DNA of 64,000 nt from Rhynchospora pubera (Eukaryota; Streptophyta; Magnoliopsida; Poales; Cyperaceae). A model generated the notes under the pieces. It did not search any database and was not told the origin of the DNA. It saw only the letters and a list, made by a program, of their open reading frames with translations. The position numbers and the translations under genes were made by a program. Location: positions 81,045,846 to 81,109,845 of the forward strand of contig CM051462.1 of the NCBI GenBank assembly GCA_028095005.1, given 5' to 3'. Positions 34,601-45,639 of this stretch are shown one piece after another; position 1 is the stretch's first letter, and each line of letters begins with the position of its first letter.

Positions 34601-35108
34601 GCGCCAGAACAGCAGCATGGAATGATGTCAACTAAATCAGATGTTTACAGTTTTGGTATGGTTATTCTCGAAATAATCCACGGTAAAAGAAACACATCCT
34701 ATCCATCTGGGCTTGTTAGTCTTGTAAGATCCTCTCTCTCTCATACACACACAGACACACATACACAAAGTCACAAACACACAGAAACTCAAGTTTTTTA
34801 TTTTATAAAAATCATATATTTAGGTACTTCGATACTTAAATGAAGGCAGAATACTGGAACTTAAGGATACAAGACTAAGGGGACCATGGTCAGATGGAGA
34901 ACTAAAAAGGTGCATACACATAGCATTACTATGCCTTCTAGAAGAACCTCATATGAGGCCGACCATGCGGCAAATCAATCTTTGGCTAACTTGCCAATCA
35001 ATTCGACTACCTCCCTTGCCTGACCAGGCTTCATCATGGGGCAATATTGTCATGGACCCCTCGACATCAGTTATAATTCGGCACTCTTCTAACTCAAATG
35101 TTGGTTAA
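28653..35108 (+). CDS. G-type lectin S-receptor-like serine/threonine kinase
   Basis: Exons 28653-28716, 30590-31762, 31906-32022, 32124-32269, 32789-32996, 33582-33828, 34591-34723, 34824-35108; all GT-AG, phases agree, 790 residues. Exon 1 encodes MARREFFITIFLLNFIIIDG, a signal peptide, split by a 1.9-kb intron from the B-lectin domain (about 35-150: LGFFNVKNSKNRYLGIWY). Then come an S-locus glycoprotein domain (YRTGPWDGDRWNG), a shortened EGF-like part and a PAN/apple domain (CGRWCQKNLSCMAYAYIGWQ). A transmembrane helix (about 418-438) precedes the kinase: glycine loop GEGQLGPVYKG, Lys in AVKKL (about 512), catalytic HRDVKASN (D611), activation start D629-L-G instead of the usual DFG, GYIAPEQ. 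Catalytic residues are present, so it is probably an active plasma-membrane kinase, of a family used in recognition and defence; its ligand is unknown. Assigning exon 1 is the least certain step. Confidence 0.88.
28717..30589 (+). other. Long first intron of the receptor kinase gene
   Basis: 1.87 kb, GTAAGT donor and ATCCAACAG acceptor, AT-rich. No transposon with clear ends and no other gene seen. If the exon 1 call is wrong, this would be intergenic. Confidence 0.5.
34255..34545 (+). repeat. Intronic minisatellite, three copies of about 90 bp
   Basis: ATTAAAATGATCTT, GATGGAACTTGCAGTCATGT and GAGTAGATAAAAGTG recur three times in kinase intron 6, the last copy close to the acceptor at 34589-34590. 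Repeated CAG inside each copy gives possible cryptic acceptors. Confidence 0.85.
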
Positions 35109-35636
35109 TTCGTTATGTCGCTACTGATGGATTTGTACTGCCATTTTGGTTGTTCAATACAATTCCAACTTGTGATTGCGTACCAGGTTCCTATTGACCC
35201 TGGAACGAAAAGCGGTAAATTATATAACGCGATGATGCCACTTCCTTGCTTTTACTGTGTGCTTGCCCTTTTTTATTTCAAACACGTGCCCAGAAGGCCA
35301 GAACTGCATTAATGTGTTATAACTGCAGTTAATTTACCATAAATCATTTTGAGTTAATCCATTCCACTATAATTATTATTCTATGTAGTTCTCGATAATA
35401 TAATTACTTAATTAGGTAGAAGTAACAAGCTTATTTCCTTCATATTCTATTACTATTTTTTGATTTCTCAGGAAGTTCCAACCAGGTGCCTCGGATTTCT
35501 ATAAAAATCATAAAACATTACATAAGCAAGTTACAAGTTTTCAAAAGATCAAAGAAAATAGAAAAGTAGCCTACCTAGCAACCCTTTAAATATCGAAAGA
35601 TCATATCATCCTCTTCCAAAAGCACCACAAAATAAA
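35109..35636 (+). repeat. Segmental duplication, right copy, block 1 (kinase 3' flank)
   Basis: Contains the kinase 3' UTR and flank. 35190-35636 matches 14361-14775 (see that entry). Confidence 0.8.
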
Positions 35637-36235
35637 GGCTCTATTTGGATGGTGTGGGAATAAGAGAAATAAAGAAAGAAGTATTGGAAAGAATGGAAGA
35701 AGTATTGGGAAGTGTCCAGGGGCGGAACCAGGGGGTGGCGGGTGTGTGCCATGCATACGCCAAAGTAGCAAAATTTATTGGAGAGGTTAAAGTTGGGCCT
35801 ACGCCAAAAGTCCAAAGCTGAAGTAAATAAGCCCATTTGGTCTAGTTAGTTGTCTAAGTAGAGGCTCCATCTCTTTCAATGCAAATTCATCTCCCAATTT
35901 CTGTCAGAAACAGAAATAAATATCTAATTTTTAAATTGTTCCTCCTAATTTCTAAATCCATCTCCCAATTCGACAATTCTCATTCTCTGTTACGCAAATT
36001 TATCTCTCTTACTCTCTCTCTCTCTCTCTCGGCTCGGGAGTAAGGAGTCAGGAGGCTGCAGGCGACACAGCGACAGACTCCACGGCCGCGACAGACAGTG
36101 CTATTTTTTACTCCACGGTCGGCTGATCGGTCCACCCTATGTCGGAATCCTGGTTCCGCCCCTGAAAGTGTCATTTTGTGAAGAATTTAGATTGTTTATA
36201 ATAAATTTACTTCCTTATTCTCTTATTCCCTAATT
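35637..36235. mobile_element. GGCTCYRTTTGGAT-family MITE split by a hAT insertion
   Basis: The left half starts GGCTCTATTTGGATGGTGTG. The right half, after 36172, has TTTGTGAAGAATTTAGATTG and TTATTCTCTTATTCCC. The right terminus has decayed. The split coincides with the hAT element at 35717-36164. Confidence 0.7.
35717..36164. mobile_element. hAT (Tip100-like) non-autonomous element nested in a MITE
   Basis: Ends CAGGGGCGGAACCAGG and exact inverse CCTGGTTCCGCCCCTG. Flanks GAAGTGTC and AAAGTGTC agree at 7 of 8 positions, as for an 8-bp hAT duplication. Similar CAGGG-CGGA-type ends occur at 55202-55640 and near 47520. No transposase. Confidence 0.85.
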
Positions 36236-37072
36236 TCTAGAGAATAACAGCTAGAGAGAAATGCAGCAAACATCTCCATCTGCTCGAGCAAGAAAATTCG
36301 AATTCATCTTTAAAAGGGCCGTGTACTCAACTCGGATCGATAGGATTATGGGCCTTAAATGAAGTAACCCTACTTTTTGATATCCGGTGAGATTAAATCG
36401 GGATTAGATCGAACGGTTCGGATTGAAATTCGGCACCCTCTTCCATGTCGCACCTTAAATTCAAACCGATGGCATGCTGAATCGTTTGTACGATTATATA
36501 TGATAGCAAAAATGTATAAAATAGTTTTTTTTTAAAAAAATAATAAAACGGTCAAGCTCTCCAACTTATTTCGAAAATAAATATCACAAAAAATCTCAAG
36601 TTAAATTTTGAAACCTATCATGTCTCCTTTTCTATTTTTCTCTCCTCCCGACGGTCATATATTTTTTCTCCTTCGCTCTCTTCCTTTTGCGTCGTTATCT
36701 TTCTTCTAATTTCCATCTAGATCCTTTGGTTTATTCCTAAAGTTGCTATAATAAAAAAGTAATTAATAAACATAAATGTTCAATTAGTCATAATAAGAGA
36801 TCATTTATAAATGTATTTATTAGATATAATAAGAGATCATCTTGTAAATATTTTTATCAGTTCGTTGTTAATAAAGGATCTCATAAGTCTATTAGATATA
36901 TAATAACGGATAATTAATTATAAATGTTCTGTTTGTTATAATAAGGAAGCATCTTATACGAACATTAATTTATTAGATATAATGACAGATAATTTAATTG
37001 TTCAGTTAGTTGTAATAAGAGATCATAAGTTAGTTGTAATAAGAGATCATAAGAAAAAATAAGATTCTCTAA
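36236..37072. other. Duplicated flank remnant and AT-rich sequence
   Basis: 36240-36310 matches 14800-14915. 36760-37060 has imperfect repeats of a TAATAAGAGATCAT word. No gene. Confidence 0.5.
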
Positions 37073-37201
37073 GGGTGCGTTTGGATTGTTGGAAGAAAGA
37101 AAAAAAAAATTATAAACAATCCAAACTCTTCACAAAGTTACACATTTTCCAATACTTCTTCCCACTTCTTCCCTTCTTTCCACACCTATCCAAACGGAGC
37201 C
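37073..37201. mobile_element. 129-bp Tourist-like MITE with TAA duplication
   Basis: GGGTGCGTTTGGAT at the left and ATCCAAACGGAGCC at the right, TAA on both sides (37070-37072 and 37202-37204). The clearest copy of the family and the basis for the PIF/Harbinger assignment. Confidence 0.75.
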
Positions 37202-37421
37202 TAATGTATTTATTGAGCGGAGAAAAGAAGAAGTGGAGTCAAGAGAGCAGAGGTGGAAGAGAGAGGAGGGAGTAGGAGCTGAGTCGAGGGGACTGGAGAG
37301 GAGGAGGAGGACGAGAGTCAGAGGAGGTAATTGTGTCGACAAAGAGAGGCAAAGGAAGGATATGGTGACCAGGAAAGAGAAGCGTGAGGGGATAAAAAGG
37401 AACCCGAGGGAGGATGGCAGA

Positions 37422-38280
37422 ACACAAAGCACGTCAAAAGTAAGGCCTTGGTTGAAGAGGAGATTAGAGAGCCTTATATTAGATTGAAGGCAAAAAAAAA
37501 AAATAGGAAAATGAATAATGTACCAAGAAAAGAGAGTGCTTGAGAGAGGAGCTATGTGCGAAGGTTCGAGGGCCAGGCGCATTAATCTTAATTACAATGT
37601 TGTACTTGAGGTATTGTTATGGAGGGAGGGGAGCTCATGATCAATTTTGGGGCTAGTTCAATTTGAATTGGATTTGGTTTTCCCCTTTGGAAGGAGGAAC
37701 TCAAAGAGTCATGTCTCTGTACTTTAACAAGGATCTCAAAGAGACATGATCAATTTTGTTTAGTTCTCAAGTCATCTACCAAAGTAGTATCCTCCGTCTA
37801 TGCTTCCCAACAAGACTGAGGTCCTTGTTGCGAAGAGTGACATCCCTGTACCATGACATAAGTCTTGCATTGAGTCAATATCAATGATGCCGAAATGTGG
37901 ATCAGTGGAAACGGAAACGGGGAGAGGATCGCATTGGGATGTGATTCATCATTTATGTGAAATTGTGAGTAAAGTGCTCCACTTATGAGCCTTAGTAACT
38001 TGCTTCCGTTCTTCCCTGCCTCGCATTTATTGCTTGTTCGCAGTGGTTTTTTTTTCTAGATTGTCATGGCTTTAATGCTCTCTTACACTACCTCTTTCTT
38101 ACTGCTCTCCTACTGCATCTTATCTCTTAATTAAGTCTACGCCTTTCAATACCACCAACTTCTCTCTTCTTACACAAACTGACTTCTCTTTCAAAACCCT
38201 CTCTAAAGCCAAAACCTGTACACCAAATTTTCTTTATAGTAACCACTTTTCTTTCTCTCTAGTGAAGTCAAACCTTAACT
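37422..38280 (+). promoter_or_regulatory. LINE 5' untranslated region
   Basis: About 860 bp upstream of the first ORF1 ATG. The last 200 bp is C/T-rich. It should contain the internal promoter expected of L1-type elements; no specific motif is identified. Confidence 0.5.
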
Positions 38281-41028
38281 ATGGAGGATGATTTTGTTTA
38301 TCCCTTTAGGAGATTCAGACGTGGGTATCTTCATGTGAATATGCCCACAAATGAAACTTTTGACCGAATTACTGAAGATCTCTACCAAACCCTCGTTCTT
38401 GTGCCGAAACCAACGCAACAACCTAGAAGTAGAGCTGATCCACAGGTTGTGACCGCTTTCCTATCAGAAAGATATGGGAGGTTGCCACGGGACTACATTA
38501 CACATCCAGCTACTCGGGACCGATTGTTGGTCCAGCTTCCTTATGCTCTCAAACCGGAGGTGGTTAGGCAGGAGTGTCGAGGGTGGGCTAACTCCATTCA
38601 AATGGACATTTTTTACCACAAGGACATTTGGCTGCCTTTTCCACACCCTACGTATAAGGTGCGTATAAGGATATATGATTATCCCTATGAATTCTGGGAG
38701 GATGAATTTTTTCATTTGGCTGTGTCGGGGTTTGGAAATATACTTGAAATAATCAGAACTGATGAAGAAGGGAATGATCGAGGCCCCCTGAACTTGTGGA
38801 TTGAATGTAGAGACCCATACGGAATTCCCCAGTATTTAATATTGGATTTTTGGAAGCACTGGTGTGTTTGCCAGGTGGGGATTGTTGCTTGGGAGATGGG
38901 ACAACCGCCGGTAACAGGAGATAACCAACCAACAGGTGTTCAACAGATACCTATCCCTTACGAGCAACCTTATGATGAAGATGTGCACTATACGGTGTAC
39001 CAACTACTCTTGAGACATCATGATAGATATTTGCAAACTATGGCTGGTAGTGCGGGGGTGGCTGAGCGTAGTCGGAGCTGTCAATCTAGGTTTACTGGGA
39101 ACAAAAAAGATGGCATGTTTTCTGGCCGGTCCATTACAGAGATTAATGTGCCAAGTCTAGGTGCGCTCTTGGAGAAGCATAACGGCTCTATGGGCTTCCT
39201 GGTAACCTGCATGGTTACAGGTCAAACTTGTCATGTACTGTCTCTGAGCTATAATAAGGAGCTTAATGTGGGGACAAAAGACTCTCTGGCGAAATGTGTG
39301 AGAAGGGGTACTCTTATGAGAATGAGTCAAAAGAGACATCTTGGTCATATTAATGAACTCAGTAGTAGGGATCACAAGAGATACCTGTCGGTTATAAGGA
39401 GGGATGTTACTTTTGAAGAGGCCTTACCTGAGATGGGCATGTCTTGTTTTTCCAAACAAAAAATGACTCTGACCACTTCCCACAAGTGTGGAGACTTAAA
39501 TGAAAAAAACAAAAAATGTGGGATGGGGTCAGATGCATGCGCACCCTATTGGAAGGCTCTGTGTCGGATGAGCTGCATTAATAGACAGCTCTCGCCTCTC
39601 GGTGGATTCAATGTGACTTCTGAAGATGTGAAAAAGTGTATAGGACAGCTCCAAACAAAGGTGTTAGATGAAGGTGTTGCTAAGAACTTGGAGGTACATG
39701 CCACAAAAAATCCCCAAAGAACAAAAAGTGCTGACTCAAAACAGGTGCGGACCACATGGGAGGACAATGAGATTAAATGCTCTTTATTGGGCCAATTTAT
39801 GTTGGGCTCACCTAACAACCAAAAATCTGTGCAAATAAGTGATATTCAAGTGATGGGCCGTACATTAAAGCATACCCGTCAGATAAATAGACCACTGCCG
39901 TCTATCCTTGGGCCTTATCCAGCTTACATTTACCAGAGGAAAATCTCACACACAACTCTACCGATGAGTTCTGATCAGACTGATGAGGAATTTATCGCTC
40001 AGTTTGCTGCGCTGAGCTCGAGTGGAGGGTATGCCCGACGGAAGATTACTCTGCAGGAACACTCCATTAAGAAAAGAAATTGGGACAAATGCATCATTGC
40101 AAGAATAATATCAAATAAGGTGGTGCAAGAGGAGCATTTCTCTCAAATCATGGCAGGGGTCTAGAGAGTACACCCTGCAACGGTTTTTGAAAGCATTGGG
40201 GTCAACATTTTTGTCATTGAGTTTGCTGAGGAAAATGACCTGTTTCGTGTTTTAAGCAAAGGATTGTGGAACTACAGGGGTGACATGATAGTGACCAGAC
40301 GTGCTTTTGGACCGGAGGATAGTACTGATCCGAAGGTAACTCATATGAATTGTTTGGTGGAATTGCATGGGTTAGCACTGGAAACAGTCTCATTGCAAGG
40401 TGTTAGGGATATGATGAAAGAAGTGGGCACACCGGTTTCTGGTTTACAAACCGGATTCCATGCAAGGAGGAAATTTTTCAAGCAAACTCTCAATATTAAT
40501 ATGGAGGAAGCACTTATCGATAGGTTATCTTTTGACCATCCAGATAAGGGAACAATAGAGGTTAGAGTTGTGTATGAAGGGGTTACTTTGGTGTGTCTTT
40601 TCTGTGCAATGATAGGACATGATAATACATCCTGTCCTAAGAGGCACCGAGCCATAAGGTTGAAAAATCAAGGAAAGTTCAAGGATACTATGGGTGATCA
40701 ACAAATCCCTGACCGAAGAGTAGGAGTTTGGCTGAACAATAGAAGCCGTGTTAATGACAGTGAAGAAGATGAAGGGAACGAAAGCTACACTTGCCCTGGG
40801 AAAGATGTTTTACAATCAAGCAAACCGAAATCAAAAGGGAAGGATCCTCAGGCTGAAGCTTCTACCATGGCCAGGTTAAAAAACCATAAGCGAGCAAATA
40901 ATCAGAATGCCCCTTTAAGCATTATCATCTCTGATGCTGACAGCCACAACACTGAGGAAGGAAACAGTCATTTAAACTGCAAACGGGCCAGGGAGACGAA
41001 CCCAAACTCGTCTCCAAGTGCAAGATGA
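38281..41028 (+). pseudogene. LINE ORF1 (RNA-binding coat protein) with one in-frame TAG
   Basis: A single frame of 915 codons, interrupted once by TAG at 40162-40164 (after codon 627). Residues about 60-230 form an N-terminal module (YGRLPRDYITHP; YKVRIRIYDYPYEFW; LAVSGFGN) related to the protein at 61851. A low-complexity, Ser/Lys-rich middle follows. After the stop lie a DUF4283-like RNA-binding region (FESIGVNIFVIEFAEEND) and a CCHC zinc knuckle, C772-x2-C775-x4-H780-x4-C785. The usual role is binding LINE RNA in the particle needed for target-primed reverse transcription. The stop codon would remove the RNA-binding part unless it is read through or a shorter protein starts downstream. 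The frame ends in ATGA, overlapping ORF2. Confidence 0.85.
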
Positions 41029-44000
41029 ATGCTATTTCATGGAACTGCCGTGGTTTGGGTGGGCCACGGAAGGAGAAATTTCTGCAGGATTCCCTAATTG
41101 CAACAAGGTCAAGCATTGCTTTTTTGTCTGAAACTAAGGCGTCTCTTAGAAGGGTGAGCAGTTTCATGAGAGGGTTACCTCATTTCAATTATTTTGCTGT
41201 ACCAGCGAGAGGTCTATCGGGAGGTCTGTGTATGATTTGGGACAACTCAATACTGGTACAGATTCTTAATACCTCTCTAAGTTATATATGCGCAAGAATC
41301 AGTCCTAAAGATAAACCTCCGTGGGTGCTGATTGGTGTTTATGGTGATCCAAATCATGGAGGCAATTCACTGTTATGGGAAACTCTCACCCAAATGATAT
41401 TGATTCATGGCAATGTCTGTCTAATGGGCGATTTTAATGAGATTGTTTGCACACAAGAAAAATTTGGAGGAAGAAGTAGACTTACTGTTGATGGGGAAAG
41501 ATTCAGGAGGTTCATCTTTGATGCCGGTTTGATAGATTTAGGTTACAAGGGACCTGCGTTTACATGGACAAACAAAAGGGATGTATCCGAAGCCATTTAT
41601 CAGCGCCTTGATCGAGCTCTTGCCACACCCCAATGGCTTCAATCGTTCCCGAATGCCTATGTTAACCACCTCCCGCTTATACACAGTGACCATTGTCCTA
41701 TACTGTTGAGAATGAAGCCTTTACCAATGAATAATAAAGAATTCAGATTCGAGCATTGGTGGTTTAGTCAGAATGGCTTCAAGGACGCTTGGGTGAATAA
41801 CTGGAGCCTTGACCCAAATCGCAGTTGGACTGATCGATGGAAGGAAATGAGATGGAATATCAGGATTTGGGCGGAGAAATTGGAAATCCCAAAAAAGAAG
41901 TTACATAAGCTTGAACAACAGATCTACCAAATTCAGTTGCAACATCCTCTGGTGCGTGACCATGCCATGGAAGCTCAACTAATTGCTAAGTATGAGGAAG
42001 TGCAAGATCAAGAACAAACTTATTGGCGGCAACGATCAAGATTGCAATGGAACTCATGGGGTGATAGAAACACAAGATATTTTCACACAACAGCCACAAA
42101 CAGAAGGAGGCGAAATCAAATAACTATGGTGAGGGAGGACAATGGTGAGCTCACAGGGGATGAAAAGAAGATAAGGAAGGAATTTATCTCCTACTTTAAA
42201 AAGCTTTACAGCCCTGAGTGTAGCACCAATGACTATGCTGACTTTGACCCGGTTTTAGAACGGTTTTTCCATGCTGTAGACCAATACCCGGGTTACAAAA
42301 TCAAAACTGAAGACCATGCTGATTTGACCAGCTTACCTGATTATCATGAGATTAGAAGAGCCTTATTCTTGATGGGCCCAGACAAAAGCCCGGGTCCAGA
42401 CGGTGTTACTCCACGCTTCTTGCAAGAAAATTGGTCGATTATTGGCTTGGATTTAGTAGCAGAGATTAGAAGAATTTTCTCCACGGGTCAGATTCCGTCG
42501 GAATGGTTAAAATGTAATGTGGTGTTGTTCCCTAAAGGAACTGAACCTGAAAGACCATCTGATTATAGACCGATTAGCCTGGGAAATGTGGTCTATCGCC
42601 TTCTCATGAAAATACTGGCAAGGAGATTAAAACCTTTTGTGAATCGAGTGGTTTCTGAGGAACAAACGGTTTTTTTGCAAGGGAGAAATATCTCTGATAA
42701 TGTACTGCTGGTCAAAGAGATTATTAACTCCTTCAATCAGAGGGATTTCAAACAAAGAGGCTTTATGTTAAAGGCGGACATTGCTAAAGCATTTGATAAG
42801 CTTGAATGGAATTTCATTCAGAAAACCTGCAAGTACATCAACTTGCCAGAGCCTCTCATCCGTCTGTTGTCATCAGCTTTCAGCAACACCAGAATTAAAA
42901 TACTAATTAATGGTGCTGGTGATGGATTTATAACACCTTCTCGTGGCTTAAGGCAAGGGTGCCCGATGTCCCCTTACATTTTCATCCTGGCTATGGAGAT
43001 GATGTCACGCTGTCTGAAAAATTCTGTGCGCAGTGGCTGTTTGCAGGGACTGAAATTAGCGCCTACAGCCCCAAAGCTGACACATATCTTTTATGCTGAT
43101 GATCTAATAATGTTAGGCAAGGCTGAAAATGAGGAAATTCAAGAGCTCAAAGCAATCTTCAAGATGTTTGGTGATATTTCTGGATTACAAATTAACCCTT
43201 CGAAGTCGAAATTATGGTTCACCAAGGGATGTGATGAATCTGTTAGAGAAGCTGTGAAATCTGAATTTCAAGCTGAAGTTGCTAAAAGGGATGAGAAATA
43301 CTTGGGGGCCTACCTAAGCCCTACTGGCTGTGCAAAACAAACGGCAAAGATGCTGATGGATAGAGTTTGGGGTAAGCTAACGGGGTGGAAATCTGCAATG
43401 CTTTCTCATGCTGGTAGATTGGTACTCATAAAATCGGTCCTAACTTCACTTCCGGTCTATTATATGGCCACTGAAAGACTACCCCGTGGCATCCTAAGTC
43501 AAATCTCAAGCCTTGTTGTAAAATTTTTTTGGGGTAAGGTCGACAAAACTAGATACATGACATTCATTTCCTGGAAATCGGTTTGTAGGCCGTATGGAGA
43601 AGGGGGTCAAGGTGTTAGGGACTTGCAGCTGTTTGGTGATGCAATTTTTTTGAAGAATGCATGGGATCTAATGAGTCAAACAGACAAAACATGGGTACAA
43701 ATCTGTCAAGCTAAATACTATCCACAGATAGGCTTTTGGAGGGCCAGCAATACAAAAGGGAGTAGCTCCCTGTGGAGAGAGGTAGTTAAATTGAGAGACT
43801 TCTTTAAGCAAGATATCAAATGGGAGATTATGGATGGAAACAAAGCTTATGCCCTGTCTCAACCTTGGTTCTCGAGTTGGGAGGTACAGAGAGAAGTTAG
43901 TAGAAGAGATACAGTGAAGAAAGTGCAACAGCTGGTGGATACCCGGGATAGATCATGGAACATCGATGAATTGCAAAGACTGTTTGGGGTCGAGAAGGCT

Positions 44001-45149
44001 GCTACAATACAGAATGAAGTGACAATCCCTATAGATCACAGTGAATTGCCAGATAGGCTGATCTGGTGCAAATCAAAAGCTGGAAGGTATTCGGTTAAAG
44101 AGGGTTATAAGGAATTAGATCATAGATGCAGGAATTTAAATACACCGGTCCTAGTCCCCCACTGGCAGATTATTGCTACATGGAAATTTCTAGCTCCGAA
44201 GGTCAAAATCTTTCTCTGGAGGTTACTATCTCAAGCTCTGCCTCTAGCTAACAATATGCACAGACGCATTGCTACCTTCCCGCCTATTTGTCAAAGGTGC
44301 CATCAAGAAAATGAATACGAGGCTCATTGTTTTTTCTTCTGTCCTGGATCGAGATTGGTTTGGTTTGGTAGCCCTCTAGCCTTGCGGACTCATGATCAGC
44401 CCCTTGACATGGTGCAGGCGATACTACAGACAGTGCCTCACCTAGACGAAAATGGAATTAAGATGTATGCATACACGCTATGGGAATTGTGGAAAGGAAG
44501 AAATGAGGTTGTCATGCAGCAAAAACAGTTTGACCCAGGAAAAATTCTCAAAGCAGTTGATGCGTGGATGAGGGGTGAGGAGTCTAAACAAATGCACATG
44601 AACAATGTAACTGAGATACTGACACAGGGGTATGAGATCAGGGAAAATGATTGGCATCTGATGGTGGACGCTTCCTGGCAATCAAATGGAAATGCTGGTA
44701 CTGCTTATCTCCTGTACCATCAAAAAAAGGTTCAAGTTTGGGGCTGTAACTTTCATGTGGCACAAGATCCTTTCCATGCTGAATCAATTGCGGTGTTGGA
44801 AGGTCTACAAAGGATAGTACAGGAGATGCAAGCACAACAAGACCAGCATGTTTGTATCCTCACTGATTGCCTGCTTCTTGTTTCTGTGATAAATGATAGG
44901 GAGATCAGCTCCGTACCATCCTGGAGATCAGCCCCTGTTGTGCATCAAATCATCAGGTTTATTGAAGATTGGAAAGGAAGAATCAAAGTGAAACATGTAA
45001 GGAGAGAAGCAGTCCAGTCAGCTCATTTACTGGCAAACTTTGCGAGAAGGACCTCTAGTGTTGCTTGTGGTGACTCTCTGCATCCTCAGACTCTACTGGT
45101 AGCTGGCGTTAGTGTGGAGATGGATGGTACCCACTTTATTGATGTCTGA
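41025..45149 (+). CDS. LINE ORF2: endonuclease, reverse transcriptase, RNase H
   Basis: 1374 codons without interruption. Residues 1-230 are an apurinic-type endonuclease (SWNCRGLGG, SETKAS, LMGDFNEIV, HSDHCPI). Reverse transcriptase covers about 450-760: KSPGPDGVTPRF, DYRPISLGNV, DIAKAFDKLEW, RGLRQGCPMSPY and the catalytic YADD at 690-693. A zinc-binding zf-RVT region follows (PKVKIFLWRLL; CQRCHQENEYEAHCFFFC). The C-terminus is a plant-type RNase H (DASWQSNG with D1215; AESIAVLEGL; LTDCLLL). All catalytic motifs are present, so the enzyme may be active. The start codon lies inside ATGA shared with the ORF1 stop, which fits translation by termination and re-initiation. It copies its own RNA into DNA at nicked target sites. 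Confidence 0.95.
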   Translation: MNAISWNCRGLGGPRKEKFLQDSLIATRSSIAFLSETKASLRRVSSFMRGLPHFNYFAVPARGLSGGLCMIWDNSILVQILNTSLSYICARISPKDKPPWVLIGVYGDPNHGGNSLLWETLTQMILIHGNVCLMGDFNEIVCTQEKFGGRSRLTVDGERFRRFIFDAGLIDLGYKGPAFTWTNKRDVSEAIYQRLDRALATPQWLQSFPNAYVNHLPLIHSDHCPILLRMKPLPMNNKEFRFEHWWFSQNGFKDAWVNNWSLDPNRSWTDRWKEMRWNIRIWAEKLEIPKKKLHKLEQQIYQIQLQHPLVRDHAMEAQLIAKYEEVQDQEQTYWRQRSRLQWNSWGDRNTRYFHTTATNRRRRNQITMVREDNGELTGDEKKIRKEFISYFKKLYSPECSTNDYADFDPVLERFFHAVDQYPGYKIKTEDHADLTSLPDYHEIRRALFLMGPDKSPGPDGVTPRFLQENWSIIGLDLVAEIRRIFSTGQIPSEWLKCNVVLFPKGTEPERPSDYRPISLGNVVYRLLMKILARRLKPFVNRVVSEEQTVFLQGRNISDNVLLVKEIINSFNQRDFKQRGFMLKADIAKAFDKLEWNFIQKTCKYINLPEPLIRLLSSAFSNTRIKILINGAGDGFITPSRGLRQGCPMSPYIFILAMEMMSRCLKNSVRSGCLQGLKLAPTAPKLTHIFYADDLIMLGKAENEEIQELKAIFKMFGDISGLQINPSKSKLWFTKGCDESVREAVKSEFQAEVAKRDEKYLGAYLSPTGCAKQTAKMLMDRVWGKLTGWKSAMLSHAGRLVLIKSVLTSLPVYYMATERLPRGILSQISSLVVKFFWGKVDKTRYMTFISWKSVCRPYGEGGQGVRDLQLFGDAIFLKNAWDLMSQTDKTWVQICQAKYYPQIGFWRASNTKGSSSLWREVVKLRDFFKQDIKWEIMDGNKAYALSQPWFSSWEVQREVSRRDTVKKVQQLVDTRDRSWNIDELQRLFGVEKAATIQNEVTIPIDHSELPDRLIWCKSKAGRYSVKEGYKELDHRCRNLNTPVLVPHWQIIATWKFLAPKVKIFLWRLLSQALPLANNMHRRIATFPPICQRCHQENEYEAHCFFFCPGSRLVWFGSPLALRTHDQPLDMVQAILQTVPHLDENGIKMYAYTLWELWKGRNEVVMQQKQFDPGKILKAVDAWMRGEESKQMHMNNVTEILTQGYEIRENDWHLMVDASWQSNGNAGTAYLLYHQKKVQVWGCNFHVAQDPFHAESIAVLEGLQRIVQEMQAQQDQHVCILTDCLLLVSVINDREISSVPSWRSAPVVHQIIRFIEDWKGRIKVKHVRREAVQSAHLLANFARRTSSVACGDSLHPQTLLVAGVSVEMDGTHFIDV

Positions 45150-45416
45150 GCGGGTGCCGTTTTACTTTCTAGTTTAAGTGTTTTGTTGTTTTACGCCTTT
45201 TATTTGTACTGTTTGTTTCCGGCTTTATTTTATCAGTGCTTTTAGCTCATTGTTAGGATCAGATATCAGGTCGTAGGTTGGATGAGGCCTGTATCTTCGG
45301 CTTTGCACTGCCATGCGCCAAGTTATGTTTTAATTTCCCGTTGTAATGTATGGACTTTTATCTCCGTTTAATGAAGTTAAGCCCATGGGCATTTCATCAA
45401 AAAAAAAAAAAAAAAA
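45150..45416 (+). other. LINE 3' UTR and poly-A tail
   Basis: A T-rich 3' end precedes the A tract. The typical 3'-end priming sequence cannot be defined from one copy. Confidence 0.6.
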
Positions 45417-45639
45417 GGGAGGATGGCAGAGGTAAAGGATAGGAAAAAGAAAAGAGAGTGTTTCCGTTATTAATAGAAAGAGATCAGCAATATTTTCTAT
45501 TTTTGGAATGTAATGGCTGGATGACATTTTTAGTGATTGCACTTACCACTCCATATTAAAATAAGATATCATCATTATATATATCATCAAGTTCAGCAAC
45601 GCAATGTAAATAATATTTATTATTATTTATTCCAGAACC

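Larger units (their letters stand above)
37422..45416 (+). mobile_element. L1-type LINE, nearly complete
   Basis: GGGAGGATGGCAGA is present at 37408-37421 and again at 45417-45430, a perfect 14-bp target-site duplication. The 3' end is an A tract (about 45400-45416). Order: 5' leader of about 860 bp, ORF1 (38281-41028), ORF2 (41025-45149), 3' UTR of about 250 bp. Intact duplication, intact ORF2 and a pure A tail suggest a fairly young insertion. It interrupts the right copy of the segmental duplication. One in-frame stop in ORF1 is the only coding damage noticed. Confidence 0.95.

Noticed and set aside
37130..37582. 150-codon minus-strand frame
   Set aside because: Spans a MITE, a target-site duplication and the start of the LINE; composition is Ser/Leu/Pro-rich from purine-rich DNA on the other strand.
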